The notes below the pieces were generated by a model that saw nothing but the letters and a program-made list of their open reading frames with translations, did no database searches and was not told where the DNA came from. This document shows, piece after piece, positions 1 through 7,504 of a stretch of DNA of 64,000 nt. Source of the DNA: Guptibacillus hwajinpoensis (GTDB lineage Bacteria > Bacillota > Bacilli > Bacillales > Guptibacillaceae). Position numbers and translations under genes: made by a program. The stretch covers positions 248,001 through 312,000 of the forward strand of contig NZ_SWFM01000003.1 in NCBI RefSeq assembly GCF_005144865.1. The letters are read 5' to 3'. Each line of letters opens with the position of its first letter. Positions within the stretch are counted from its first letter, which is position 1.

Positions 1-238
1 TCCACCATCCGCTTCTACCGGTGTCATGCAATCTACGAACCGTTACAGCAAGCGAAGGCAAGAGAATAAACAATGAATAGATTGTTGTTAAAAATGGTGC
101 CAAACCTACTACTGATTCTAATAATGAAAGGATAACGGAAATAATGATATTAAAAAGAGTAAACATCCAGTACTCTTTACGTCGCGCTCTCCCATTGAAA
201 TTAACGTAATCCTTAAGTCCTTTGATATACCAATTCAT
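1..238 (-). CDS. DUF805 family membrane protein (partial)
   Basis: The 79 visible residues are the N-terminal part of a small integral membrane protein; the rest lies outside the window. The start (MNWYIKGLKDYVNFNGRARR) follows an AGGAG ribosome site with good spacing. The pattern of an N-terminal WY..L..Y..F.GRARRKEYW segment, hydrophobic helices and a later RRLHDTGRSGWW motif is typical of DUF805 proteins such as YhaH. The function of this family is not known. It is an inner membrane protein by composition. No neighbour in the same operon is visible. Confidence 0.85.
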   Translation of the reverse strand, partial: MNWYIKGLKDYVNFNGRARRKEYWMFTLFNIIISVILSLLESVVGLAPFLTTIYSLFILLPSLAVTVRRLHDTGRSGWW

Positions 239-371
239 ACTACTTCTCCTTTTACGAATAAGTTTAAGGATATAGAACTAAGTCTTATAACCCAACTGAT
301 AGTATATCATATTGCAACGATCGGACTAAGGTTGATCTCCCTGATTTACTCCCAATAGCAGACTTGTACCT

Positions 372-998
372 TTACATTGAAAGCTGTTGTTTAATTTCCT
401 TAAGAATCATTTTATAGTAAGAATCTTCATGTGGGACAAAGTGAGCTTTTTCTACCTTCTCATCAACTAACACTTTTTCTCCATTGTTATTTATTTTGAA
501 ACCTTTAATGTTAATCAATTCTCCTACTCCAAACCATAAATCATATACGGCGTTAAAGTGAGCTCGAACAAGTCCAGCTACTTCTTCTTTTTGAAGATTG
601 AAATCATCAACCGCCTGATCGTTTTTATACAAAAAGACATTGGCTATTTCATTGTCAATCATGTTCTCCCTCTTGATACTGGCAAGGGTCACGGTTAGCG
701 GTATTAACTCATTGTATAATACCTTGATTCCTAATTCTTCTTCAATTTCTCTTACTCCATCTTCTACTGTTTCATCCACAGATAAATGACCAGCAGCTGT
801 AATATCTAATAGCCCTGGATAATCTCTCTTCATATCACTGCGAAGTTGGAAATAAAGATAATCGATGCCGTTTTCGCTACTAACAAACCAGCACTGAAAA
901 ACCTCATGCCAATAGCCTACGGAATGCACTTCTTCACGCGTTGCAACACCAATTGGTTTTCTGTTATTATCATAAATTCTTATCTGTTCATCTTCCAT
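372..998 (-). CDS. Nudix hydrolase
   Basis: A 208-residue cytosolic protein of the Nudix superfamily, which cleaves nucleoside diphosphates linked to another moiety. The Nudix helix lies near residues 70-91 (GHLSVDE then REIEEELGI). It is one residue short of the textbook box: six residues, not seven, separate the first Glu from the REIEEE core. The N-terminal part (IYDNNRKPIGVATREEVH, then YWHEVFQCWF) resembles the IPP-isomerase-like/YfcD group of Nudix proteins, but substrate cannot be assigned. A ribosome site ahead of the start is weak. It is followed, 96 bp away on the same strand, by the GNAT gene and is probably its own unit. Confidence 0.85.
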   Translation of the reverse strand: MEDEQIRIYDNNRKPIGVATREEVHSVGYWHEVFQCWFVSSENGIDYLYFQLRSDMKRDYPGLLDITAAGHLSVDETVEDGVREIEEELGIKVLYNELIPLTVTLASIKRENMIDNEIANVFLYKNDQAVDDFNLQKEEVAGLVRAHFNAVYDLWFGVGELINIKGFKINNNGEKVLVDEKVEKAHFVPHEDSYYKMILKEIKQQLSM

Positions 999-1094
999 AT
1001 TTCTGAACCACCACGCTTTTCAAGTTTCTTGAGTCCATATACCAGTTTACCATTTCAAGTTCATAGATTGAGAGGATGCATAAAGAAAAACAGA

Positions 1095-1544
1095 TCAAAA
1101 GATGAGCTTCATACCTTCATGGCTAGCTGTAAATCCCAGCCTTTCGTAAAACCGATGAGCATCGCTTCGAATCTTATCGGTTGTTAATTGCACAAGACCA
1201 CATCGCTCTGCCTTTGCGATTGAAATTGCTTCTTTAAAAAGATCTTCTCCTATCCCTTTTCCACGATAATTCTTATAAACACGCACCGCCTCAATTTGCG
1301 CACGCTTCAGCCCTCTTCTTGCTAGACCAGGAATGATTGTTAACTGAAGGCATGCGATTATTTCTTGCCCTTCGCTAGCTACGATTATTTGATTTCCGAC
1401 CTGCTCTTCTATTGCAGTGAAGGCTTCAACATATTCTAATGGTACCGGCTCTCTATACTTCTCACGCTCTGATCCTAATTCATCATCAACAAGCAGTCGA
1501 ACAATCGCATTCAAATCCTCTTCAGTGGCTTTACGGAAATTCAT
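1095..1544 (-). CDS. GNAT family N-acetyltransferase
   Basis: A 149-residue single-domain GNAT acetyltransferase that would transfer an acetyl group from acetyl-CoA to an amine. Motif A, which binds the CoA pyrophosphate, is clear around residues 98-112 (AVRVYKNYRGKGIGEDL), and the late AHRFYERLGF motif is also typical. The start is well placed behind AAAGGAGCG. Residues 25-45 are charged and may form the substrate side. The acceptor cannot be read from the sequence. Confidence 0.9.
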   Translation of the reverse strand: MNFRKATEEDLNAIVRLLVDDELGSEREKYREPVPLEYVEAFTAIEEQVGNQIIVASEGQEIIACLQLTIIPGLARRGLKRAQIEAVRVYKNYRGKGIGEDLFKEAISIAKAERCGLVQLTTDKIRSDAHRFYERLGFTASHEGMKLIF

Positions 1545-1642
1545 GGGAAATCGCTCCTTTTAATAACTTGACCTTTCCTCACAAGACAATCACGTAGTAG
1601 CACTTCACTTCCATAACACACCTTAAATGTCCTCTAGAAAAT

Positions 1643-1666
1643 AAAAAAGAGCATCACTCGATGCCC
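1643..1666 (-). terminator. Rho-independent terminator after the SDR gene
   Basis: On the minus strand a 7-bp stem (GGGCATC/GATGCTC, one wobble) with a GAGT loop is followed by six T residues, directly behind the SDR stop codon. Confidence 0.75.
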
Positions 1667-1673
1667 TTCCAAC

Positions 1674-2468
1674 TTACTTTTGATTAAAAAACTTACCAGC
1701 TGCCTTTTCTACAAGACCAGGAGCTGCATGATAAATTTTTGCCCCCGCATTCATCCAACCAGGTAAATTCACTTCTCGTTTACCTTTTTCAATCGCCGAA
1801 ACAATTTCATATGAGACCTTTTCCGGTGAAAGCATCATTTTTTCTACATTTTTTGTATAAGTTCCATTCGAATCTGCTATATCAAAGAAATTTGTTTTGA
1901 TAGGTCCTGGATTAACGGTTGTTACGAAAATTCCGTGTTCCTTCATTTCCATTCGCAGACTGTTTGAGAAGCCCAGGACAGCATGCTTAGAGGCAGAATA
2001 GCCAGAAGATTTCGGTGTAGCAAGCTTACCTGCTTGTGAAGCAATGTTAACAACATGGCCTTTACCAGCTTCAATCATCCCTGGCAAGACGTGAGATGTA
2101 AATCGCATTAATCCGATCACATTCACATCAAACATCGCTTCAATCTCTTTCATATCCGCATCAACAAAAGCATCAAATTTCCCAAAACCGGCATTGTTAA
2201 TTAGGATGTCAATGGCAGGCATCTCATCAAGTAGTTTTGGGAGAAGTCGATCTACTCGCTCCCCATCACCTACATCCATCGTCCAAACAGCAGGTGAATA
2301 GCTTCCACTTGATTCAATTTGCTTTTTCACTTCCATTAACTTCTCTTCAGAACGAGCAACAAGGATCAGCTTTGCACCCTGTTTCGCTAAATCAATTGCT
2401 AACTGTCTCCCAATCCCACTTGAAGCGCCTGTAATAAGGACTACTTTGTTTTTTAAATTTTTCTTCAT
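1674..2468 (-). CDS. SDR family oxidoreductase (YqjQ-like)
   Basis: A 264-residue short-chain dehydrogenase/reductase using NAD(P). The nucleotide-binding TGASSGIG motif is at residues 14-21, NNAG near 91-94, and the catalytic Ser and YSASK near 143 and 157-161. The start follows GGGGAGAAACAG. It sits 12 bp or so downstream of the metallo-hydrolase gene on the same strand, the arrangement seen for yqjP-yqjQ next to proI in B. subtilis. The two are probably cotranscribed and end at the terminator behind this gene. Substrate is unknown. Confidence 0.9.
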   Translation of the reverse strand: MKKNLKNKVVLITGASSGIGRQLAIDLAKQGAKLILVARSEEKLMEVKKQIESSGSYSPAVWTMDVGDGERVDRLLPKLLDEMPAIDILINNAGFGKFDAFVDADMKEIEAMFDVNVIGLMRFTSHVLPGMIEAGKGHVVNIASQAGKLATPKSSGYSASKHAVLGFSNSLRMEMKEHGIFVTTVNPGPIKTNFFDIADSNGTYTKNVEKMMLSPEKVSYEIVSAIEKGKREVNLPGWMNAGAKIYHAAPGLVEKAAGKFFNQK

Positions 2469-2480
2469 CTGTTTCTCCCC

Positions 2481-3491
2481 TTATGTTCTATACGTATAAA
2501 ACGTCTTTTCCTCACTTTTCATTTTGTTAACCACGTTTTCAGATTCAAGATAGTCTAAATGACCAATTGTTTCTGATAGTGTCAGGCCAATTTGCTTTTT
2601 ATAAACCCCAGGAAATAGCTTCTGGCAAACCTGAAAAGCTGTTAACTGTTCATTCTTTAGAAATGATGCTACTTTATCAGACCGCTCTTCCTGCTTAAGA
2701 AAACGTTCTCTTATCAATTCATCTGGGTTTAGAATTGGCTCGCCATGCCCTGTGTAAACATAAGATAGATGAGCATCTAACGTTTTTTGGTACGAATGTC
2801 GTTGTTGAAGAAGTGGCTTAGGACGCTCCGTTCCTTTTACATATGGTGGCTCGAGAAGCGGATTAGATGAGATCTTCTTGATTAAATGATCCCCAGCTAT
2901 CAGCGTACGACTTTGTTCATGCAGTAGAGAGATGTGACTCTGAGCATGACCGGGTGTTTCCATTACCGACCATCCAGGACATCCCGGAATCTCATCTCCT
3001 TCAGAAAGGTGCACATCACATTTCGCCCGATCAGCAAAAGCAAGATAACCTCTTGTATCTTGAACATGATTATAATAATGTTCACTGACGTCAGCGTCAC
3101 GGTAAATGCCAGTCATGAACGCTTCATGTTCTTTCAAAAACGAATCGCTCATTTGTAGCCATCGGTCATTTTTCCAATGACCTAACACTCGCTTACCCTG
3201 TTCCATTAACATTCCAACAAAGCCGATATGGTCTGGATGATGATGAGTCAATACAACCTGATCAATATCTTCTAATGTTAAACCGTTGTTTTGAAGTTGA
3301 GTGATGAGAGCCTCCTTCGCCTCCGGGGTCCGAGGACCAGTATCAACAAGCGTAATAGCCTCTCCTTTAATTACAAAACAATTGACAGGACCAACTGCAA
3401 ACGGTGTTGGTACCGTAATCGAGAGAACTTCATTAGTCTTTATAAGATTCAATTCATCCGCCACCTCTGTTTTACGTTCTTTATCTTTCAT
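2481..3491 (-). CDS. MBL-fold metallo-hydrolase (YqjP-like)
   Basis: A metallo-beta-lactamase-fold hydrolase of about 336 residues. The metal-binding HHHPDHIG motif is present, with further likely ligands at GHAQSH, the AGDH segment and the late TGHGEP. A C-terminal winged-helix-like region follows the fold, as in the YqjP/LACTB2-like group. The open frame extends to 3518, but the ATG at 3491 is preferred: AGAGGGAAG lies nine bases upstream, while nothing like a ribosome site precedes the upper ATG. It is the first gene of a two-gene unit with the SDR gene and diverges from proI. The natural substrate (thioester, phosphodiester or lactone) is not evident. Confidence 0.87.
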   Translation of the reverse strand: MKDKERKTEVADELNLIKTNEVLSITVPTPFAVGPVNCFVIKGEAITLVDTGPRTPEAKEALITQLQNNGLTLEDIDQVVLTHHHPDHIGFVGMLMEQGKRVLGHWKNDRWLQMSDSFLKEHEAFMTGIYRDADVSEHYYNHVQDTRGYLAFADRAKCDVHLSEGDEIPGCPGWSVMETPGHAQSHISLLHEQSRTLIAGDHLIKKISSNPLLEPPYVKGTERPKPLLQQRHSYQKTLDAHLSYVYTGHGEPILNPDELIRERFLKQEERSDKVASFLKNEQLTAFQVCQKLFPGVYKKQIGLTLSETIGHLDYLESENVVNKMKSEEKTFYTYRT

Positions 3492-3561
3492 TCTATCGCT
3501 CTTCCCTCTATTTGTCATTATAGTAAGATAGTTTACTTCAAAATTTTCTAATAATTATGAT

Positions 3562-3592
3562 TGACATTTATTGAGTTCCGTTGCATACTATG
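3562..3592 (+). promoter_or_regulatory. Sigma-A promoter for the proI leader
   Basis: A perfect TTGACA at 3562-3567 is followed by CATACT (17-bp spacer) or TACTAT (19-bp spacer). It lies just upstream of the first conserved T-box leader bases, so transcription would begin near 3598. Confidence 0.6.
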
Positions 3593-3599
3593 TAAAATT

Positions 3600-3840
3600 A
3601 GAACGATCGTCTCGGCTTTGAGCGAGATTAGTAAAAGTAAAGGCAAGTGCCAGAGAGAGGAATTCACCGGCTGAAAAATTCCTTAACATTGCCAGCTTTG
3701 AACCTGCCCCGCTAGCCTGCTGTGGAAACACAGCCGCTTCCCACGTTATAGGGAGTTCGAGGATATCTTAGGATATCGAAAAAAGGTGGTACCACGGATC
3801 ACGCCCATTCGTCCTTTTAATAAGGATGAGTGGGCTTTTT
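3600..3840 (+). promoter_or_regulatory. T-box riboswitch, proline specificity
   Basis: A T-box leader controlling proI. The conserved T-box sequence GGTGGTACCACGG is at 3785-3797, followed by a terminator whose arms are 3803-3816 and 3822-3835 with five T residues. Stem I is visible as GGCAA/TTGCC with the GGAATT/AATTCC top hairpin. Behind the GAA of the specifier loop the codon CCT (3703-3705) precedes a purine, which reads proline. Uncharged tRNA-Pro would therefore favour the antiterminator and raise proline synthesis. This matches the known proline T-box on proI in Bacillus. Confidence 0.93.
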
Positions 3841-3866
3841 ATATGGAAAGGATGGAAAAAGTGGAA

Positions 3867-4697
3867 ATGAAAAACATCGGGTTCCTTGGTGCTGGATCAA
3901 TGACGGAAGCCATGATAGAAGGAATGATCTCAAGACAATTCGTAACTCCTGATCGAATCGTCATCATGAACCGAACTAATGCCCACAGACTTGCTGAACT
4001 AGAAGAAAAATACGGCGTCAGAACTTTACAGAATGCAGAAATGCTGCTTAGACACTCCAACGTTCTCGTTCTAGCAATGAAGCCAATTGATGCCGCACAG
4101 GCATTGGAAAGCATCCAACCTTTTTTAACTGATCAGCATGTGATCATTTCTGTTCTGGCAGGGATCACCACTTCCTATATCGAGGGATCCATTCAAACAA
4201 AGACTCCTATCGTTCGCGTAATGCCAAATACATCTGCAGCTATTGGTTATTCAGCGACCGCGATTGCTAGAGGGGAATATGCAACCGATGAACACCTATC
4301 ATTTACTCAGAAGCTATTTGAAACGATTGGAACAGTTGTTCAGGTCAGAGAAGAGAAATTAAATGCCATCACAGGATTATCAGGCAGTGGCCCAGCTTAC
4401 TTCTATTACATGGTTGAATGTATGGAGAAAGCAGCAATCTTAAACGGAATTGATCAGAAAACCGCTCGTCAGTTAATCATCCAAACGATAACAGGAGCAG
4501 CTAAAATGCTTAATGAGACGAATTTTGAGGCTTCTCATCTTAGAGAAAGAGTCACAAGTCCAGGGGGCACAACTCAGGCTGGTTTAACTATTTTGGAGAA
4601 ATACAAGTATGAAGAAGCTATAACCGCCTGTATTACGGAAGCTGGGAAACGTTCTGAAGAATTAGGAAAACATTTAGAACGACAAAATCATTTCTAA
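3867..4697 (+). CDS. proI: Pyrroline-5-carboxylate reductase
   Basis: This enzyme catalyses the last step of proline synthesis, NAD(P)H reduction of 1-pyrroline-5-carboxylate. The 276-residue protein starts with a Rossmann motif (MKNIGFLGAGSM). The P5CR signature near the C-terminus (SPGGTTQAGLTILE) and the VRVMPN segment are intact. The open frame runs upstream into the T-box, so the start must lie behind the terminator. 3867 gives the family N-terminus; ATGs at 3843 and 3852 are alternatives that only add a few residues. Expression is set by the proline T-box. Confidence 0.93.
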   Translation: MKNIGFLGAGSMTEAMIEGMISRQFVTPDRIVIMNRTNAHRLAELEEKYGVRTLQNAEMLLRHSNVLVLAMKPIDAAQALESIQPFLTDQHVIISVLAGITTSYIEGSIQTKTPIVRVMPNTSAAIGYSATAIARGEYATDEHLSFTQKLFETIGTVVQVREEKLNAITGLSGSGPAYFYYMVECMEKAAILNGIDQKTARQLIIQTITGAAKMLNETNFEASHLRERVTSPGGTTQAGLTILEKYKYEEAITACITEAGKRSEELGKHLERQNHF

Positions 4698-4704
4698 AAC
4701 AGCT

Positions 4705-4731
4705 AAACCCGCCATCTTGAACGGCGGGTTT
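4705..4731 (+). terminator. Terminator after proI
   Basis: A 9-bp perfect stem AAACCCGCC/GGCGGGTTT directly behind the proI stop codon. The T tract is short, and the arms are nearly symmetrical. Confidence 0.7.
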
Positions 4732-4793
4732 AATACAGCACATTTATAGAACGCTTACACAACCCCATAAAAAAAAGCCCCCCTCTATCTCTA

Positions 4794-5057
4794 TTAAACG
4801 CTTTTTCTCTGTACAACCATACAATGCTTTTTAAGATGCTCTAGCGCCTCTTCACTGTCCAGCCCAGTCGAAATAATCGTGATTGGACCAAAATGTCCGG
4901 TTAATCTCCCCATACTCAATAGGCTCTTCGCATTAAGTTTCTTTCCATCAACTTCAACGATAATATAGCTACTAAAATGATTCGCACTCTTTACAAAGTC
5001 CATAATAAAAGACATCGTTACTTTCCCTGTGATCAAAACGGTTTCTTTATAAGTCAT
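4794..5057 (-). CDS. HPr-like protein lacking the phosphorylatable His
   Basis: An 87-residue protein with the length and fold pattern of HPr/Crh of the phosphotransferase system. The second half aligns well (VEVDGKKLNAKSLLSMGRL), and Ser45 sits where HPr has its regulatory Ser46. The active-site GIHARP segment is replaced by KVTMSF, so the position of His15 holds Thr14. Crh also lacks this His (it has Gln) but keeps the regulatory Ser. A PTS transfer role is therefore unlikely; a regulatory role like Crh is possible but not shown. The start has an excellent AAGGAGG. It stands alone between proI and tnrA. Confidence 0.75.
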   Translation of the reverse strand: MTYKETVLITGKVTMSFIMDFVKSANHFSSYIIVEVDGKKLNAKSLLSMGRLTGHFGPITIISTGLDSEEALEHLKKHCMVVQRKSV

Positions 5058-5322
5058 GGCAACATCCTCCTTGTCATCTTATACAACCGTTTGCACTCTT
5101 TCATTCTGACACCCTATTAGGAGATACGCAATATTAATGATACCTTTTCTTACACACTTTTATTATCTCCTTCATATCATATGGTAGATATTCTAACATC
5201 ATAGTCCTCTATCCTAAATTATTATGCTATAATCATACCAGATTGCCAGTTTCATAAGATGACTTCAATAGTATATGTGGCGATAGCTACATTATGAATA
5301 TGTTCACAGGGAGTGACTGCAG

Positions 5323-5631
5323 ATGTCTTATAAAGATAAAAAAGTCTTACCAATCGGATCTGTCAGTGAGTTAACCGGACTATCTCTTAGAAAAATTCGC
5401 TACTACGAAGAAAGAGGTCTCATTCTACCTGACCGATCAGGTGGAGGTACTCGGAAATTCTCGTTTACGGATGTAGAAAAATTAATGGATATCGCTAACC
5501 AGATTGAAGATGGTATGCAAACATTTGAAATTAAGAAGATCTATAAGAAAGAAAAGCAAAAAGACAAAGATAAAATTCGAGATGAAATGATTCGTGGTCA
5601 GCTTAATGCTGCGTTTAAAATGACGAAGTAG
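5323..5631 (+). CDS. tnrA: MerR-family nitrogen regulator TnrA
   Basis: A 102-residue MerR-type regulator. The winged helix-turn-helix (IGSVSELTGLSLRKIRYYEE) is at residues 11-30, and the N-terminal SYKDKK and the RRT/GTRKFSF and LMDIAN segments match TnrA rather than GlnR. The last residues (GQLNAAFK) correspond to the TnrA tail that binds feedback-inhibited glutamine synthetase. TnrA activates and represses nitrogen genes when nitrogen is limiting. A TATAAT at 5228-5233 lies 90 bp upstream without a good -35 box. No perfect TnrA box was found in the upstream region. Confidence 0.87.
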   Translation: MSYKDKKVLPIGSVSELTGLSLRKIRYYEERGLILPDRSGGGTRKFSFTDVEKLMDIANQIEDGMQTFEIKKIYKKEKQKDKDKIRDEMIRGQLNAAFKMTK

Positions 5632-5665
5632 TACCTTAGTGTATTGACTCTATTTGTGATAACAC

Positions 5666-5690
5666 GTTTAAAACATACTCTCCAGGGTAA
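5666..5690 (+). promoter_or_regulatory. Sigma-B-type promoter for the DUF302 gene
   Basis: GTTTAA at 5666-5671 and GGGTAA at 5685-5690 with a 13-bp spacer match the general-stress sigma-B consensus (GTTTAA, 12-14 bp, GGGTAT). It lies 42 bp upstream of the start codon. Confidence 0.6.
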
Positions 5691-5732
5691 ACAAAGATTG
5701 GATATAATTTGTTTGTAAAGGAGATGTTGAAC

Positions 5733-6119
5733 ATGAGTTTTCACTACACAGTTGAAACATCAAAAACAGTTGATGAGGCCGTTTCAGATTTAAGCGAATC
5801 ATTACAAGAGGAGAAATTCGGAGTATTATGGGATTTCGACCTTACTGCTAAATTGCAGGAAAAAGGTATGGATTTCAACACACCCTATCGTGTTCTTGAA
5901 GTATGCAACCCTAAAGAAGCAGAGCGCGTATTGAGTGAAGACAAACTTGTAGGCTACTTTCTTCCATGCAAAATCGTCGTTTTTGATGACGAGGGACAAA
6001 CGAAGATTGGTATGCCTAAACCAACTACATTATTAGGATTAACAGGCGATGATCAGTTGAATGAAATCGGAACTGATATTGAAAAGCGATTAGTATCTTG
6101 TATAGATAATAGCAAGTAG
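5733..6119 (+). CDS. DUF302 domain-containing protein
   Basis: A 128-residue cytosolic protein covering one DUF302 domain (MSFHYTVETSKTVDEAVSDL, LWDFDL, YRVLEVCNPKEAERVL, PCKIVVFDDEG). The family forms a small alpha-beta fold of unknown biochemical role, often next to stress or redox genes. The start at 5733 is chosen because AAAGGAG sits ten bases upstream; an upstream ATG at 5709 would place the ribosome site inside the gene. The sigma-B-type promoter upstream suggests induction under general stress. A terminator follows. Confidence 0.87.
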   Translation: MSFHYTVETSKTVDEAVSDLSESLQEEKFGVLWDFDLTAKLQEKGMDFNTPYRVLEVCNPKEAERVLSEDKLVGYFLPCKIVVFDDEGQTKIGMPKPTTLLGLTGDDQLNEIGTDIEKRLVSCIDNSK

Positions 6120-6127
6120 TTAGAAAG

Positions 6128-6160
6128 TCCATACCCGCAACACAGGGTATGGATATTTTT
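6128..6160 (+). terminator. Terminator after the DUF302 gene
   Basis: Perfect 9-bp stem TCCATACCC/GGGTATGGA followed by TATTTTTT. Confidence 0.85.
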
Positions 6161-6314
6161 TGCCCAAACCTCCTCCTAATGACCCACAATCCTCACTTCC
6201 CCTTAACTCGAATACAAAATTTTTCCACTAAATTAGTAAAATCCTATTACTTTATCCCTAATATTATTGTACAATAAGTATTCTGCAAAACGATCATACA
6301 TAGGGGGAGATCAT

Positions 6315-6767
6315 TTGAGCTTTTACGGTATTTTATTAGTGGTACACATCATTGCGGCAGTTTGTGGACTGGGGGCTACATTCGCGATGCCGGTATTAAT
6401 GGGGTTACCCAAAACAGTAACTCAGGCAAAATTTGCCCATACGGTTGCAAAAGGTATTGAGAAAATCGCCAAAATTGGAAGCTTAACATTATTAGTTACT
6501 GGAATTGCACTCGGAGCAATCAATCCATTACTGTTCACCCAAGTTTGGTTTGTGGCATCTTTAATCATTTATGTATTAGTCCAACCAATTGTAGCCGGGA
6601 TCTTACCTAAAAAGACTGCTAAACAACTAAGTCTTTTGGAAGAAACGGATGGAGAAGATTTGCCCGAAGAATATATGCATATTGGTAAGCAAATGCTACC
6701 GTTTAATAATATTATGCACGTATCTGCCATCATTTTAATTATTTTAATGACATTAAAACCTTTTTAA
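6315..6767 (+). CDS. DUF2269-like integral membrane protein
   Basis: A membrane protein of about 150 residues with four predicted helices (near residues 4-24, 49-68, 73-93 and 131-149). The conserved early H-x8-G.G segment (VVHIIAAVCGLGATF) and overall layout resemble DUF2269/DUF2214-type proteins of unknown function. The chosen start is TTG at 6315, eight bases or so after AGGGGGAGA; the ATG at 6267 upstream has no ribosome site. It stands alone between terminators. Confidence 0.7.
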   Translation: MSFYGILLVVHIIAAVCGLGATFAMPVLMGLPKTVTQAKFAHTVAKGIEKIAKIGSLTLLVTGIALGAINPLLFTQVWFVASLIIYVLVQPIVAGILPKKTAKQLSLLEETDGEDLPEEYMHIGKQMLPFNNIMHVSAIILIILMTLKPF

Positions 6768-6784
6768 TTCATTACTATGCTATT

Positions 6785-6819
6785 GAAGGTGGTCTCCCAT
6801 GAGACCACCTTCATTTTTT
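6785..6819. terminator. Bidirectional terminator between convergent genes
   Basis: A 12-bp perfect stem GAAGGTGGTCTC/GAGACCACCTTC with a CCAT loop and a T tract on the plus strand. It separates the DUF2269-like gene from the convergent alkyltransferase-like gene. Confidence 0.88.
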
Positions 6820-7140
6820 TCAGTCATCTCTATTATCCGGTTCAAAACGATAAACCCCAAGATCAATTCTATTTGTTGAAGTGAACCTTATCCCTTCTCC
6901 CTCTAACATCATTTTCTGGTTTATAAACCCCTCTTCACTTTTGATTCCGATTTCACCCTTCGAATTGATAACCCGATGCCACGGCAATTGATAGTTCGTA
7001 CTCATCGAGTGCAAGATACGCACAACCTGTCTTGCGCCTCTCGGACTACCTGCACATTTGGCTATTTGACCATACGTCATCACTTTTCCTGATGGAATAC
7101 GCTGAATGATACAAATCACACGCTCTGTGAATCTCTCCAT
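6820..7140 (-). CDS. Alkyltransferase-like (ATL) DNA repair protein
   Basis: A 106-residue protein of the O6-methylguanine methyltransferase family. The helix-turn-helix and arginine finger are present (YGQIAKCAGSPRGARQV), but the active-site PCHR is PWHRVI here. Replacement of the acceptor Cys by Trp defines alkyltransferase-like proteins, which bind O6-alkylguanine and hand the lesion to nucleotide excision repair instead of removing the alkyl group. The start at 7140 lies eight bases after AAAGGA; an upstream in-frame Met has no advantage. Confidence 0.88.
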   Translation of the reverse strand: MERFTERVICIIQRIPSGKVMTYGQIAKCAGSPRGARQVVRILHSMSTNYQLPWHRVINSKGEIGIKSEEGFINQKMMLEGEGIRFTSTNRIDLGVYRFEPDNRDD

Positions 7141-7186
7141 TTTCCACATCCTTTTTTGCAATGGCTCTTTTCTCAAAGATTGTTGC

Positions 7187-7397
7187 TTTTGAAAGAATTT
7201 TTGTATAAAGAACCAAACTTAGCTGATTGGAGCGGAAGGTGCTCGACTCCTGCGGGACTAGCGGGACAGGTGAGACCCCACAGGCGCAATGTTTTGTGCG
7301 CCGAGGAGGCTCAAGCGTCCCACCCCGCGGAAAGCGAGCATCCTGGAGCGAAAATCCCCCACTCTTATAGCAACATTGGTTACGAAAACAGCCTTTG
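7187..7397. repeat. Bacillaceae palindromic repeat, long copy (A)
   Basis: A non-coding element of about 210 bp. The ends read TTTTGAAAGAATTTTTGTAT and CTCTTATAGCAACATTGGTT. Between them lies a long imperfect hairpin with arms TGCTCG/CGAGCA and GGCGCA/TGCGCC, rich in GCGGGA and CCCGCGG. The core is bounded by two GGAGCG direct repeats (7229-7234 and 7345-7350). Similar GGAGCGGAAGG...CTCCTGCGGGA blocks are widespread in Bacillaceae intergenic regions. Open frames crossing it are not genes. Confidence 0.75.
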
Positions 7398-7504
7398 CAA
7401 TAAATCATTGCTTCTACTATACACTACGTCATTCTTTGCTGTATAAAAACCCTTCTTTGCTAGAAACTAGAATCAGTATGCTACTGCAAAGGAGTTTGTT
7501 AGTG

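Noticed and set aside
3786..3866. Longer ProI start
   Set aside because: It would begin inside the T-box sequence and cross the terminator hairpin; the protein family begins at MKNIGFLG.
5210..5322. TnrA autoregulatory box before tnrA
   Set aside because: The best candidate, near TGTGGCGATAGCTACA, has the wrong spacing and lacks the A and T positions of TGTNAN7TNACA.
7289..7504. N-terminal extension of the BCCT protein by 72 codons
   Set aside because: The extension is read through the palindromic repeat, and a good ribosome site precedes the ATG at 7505.
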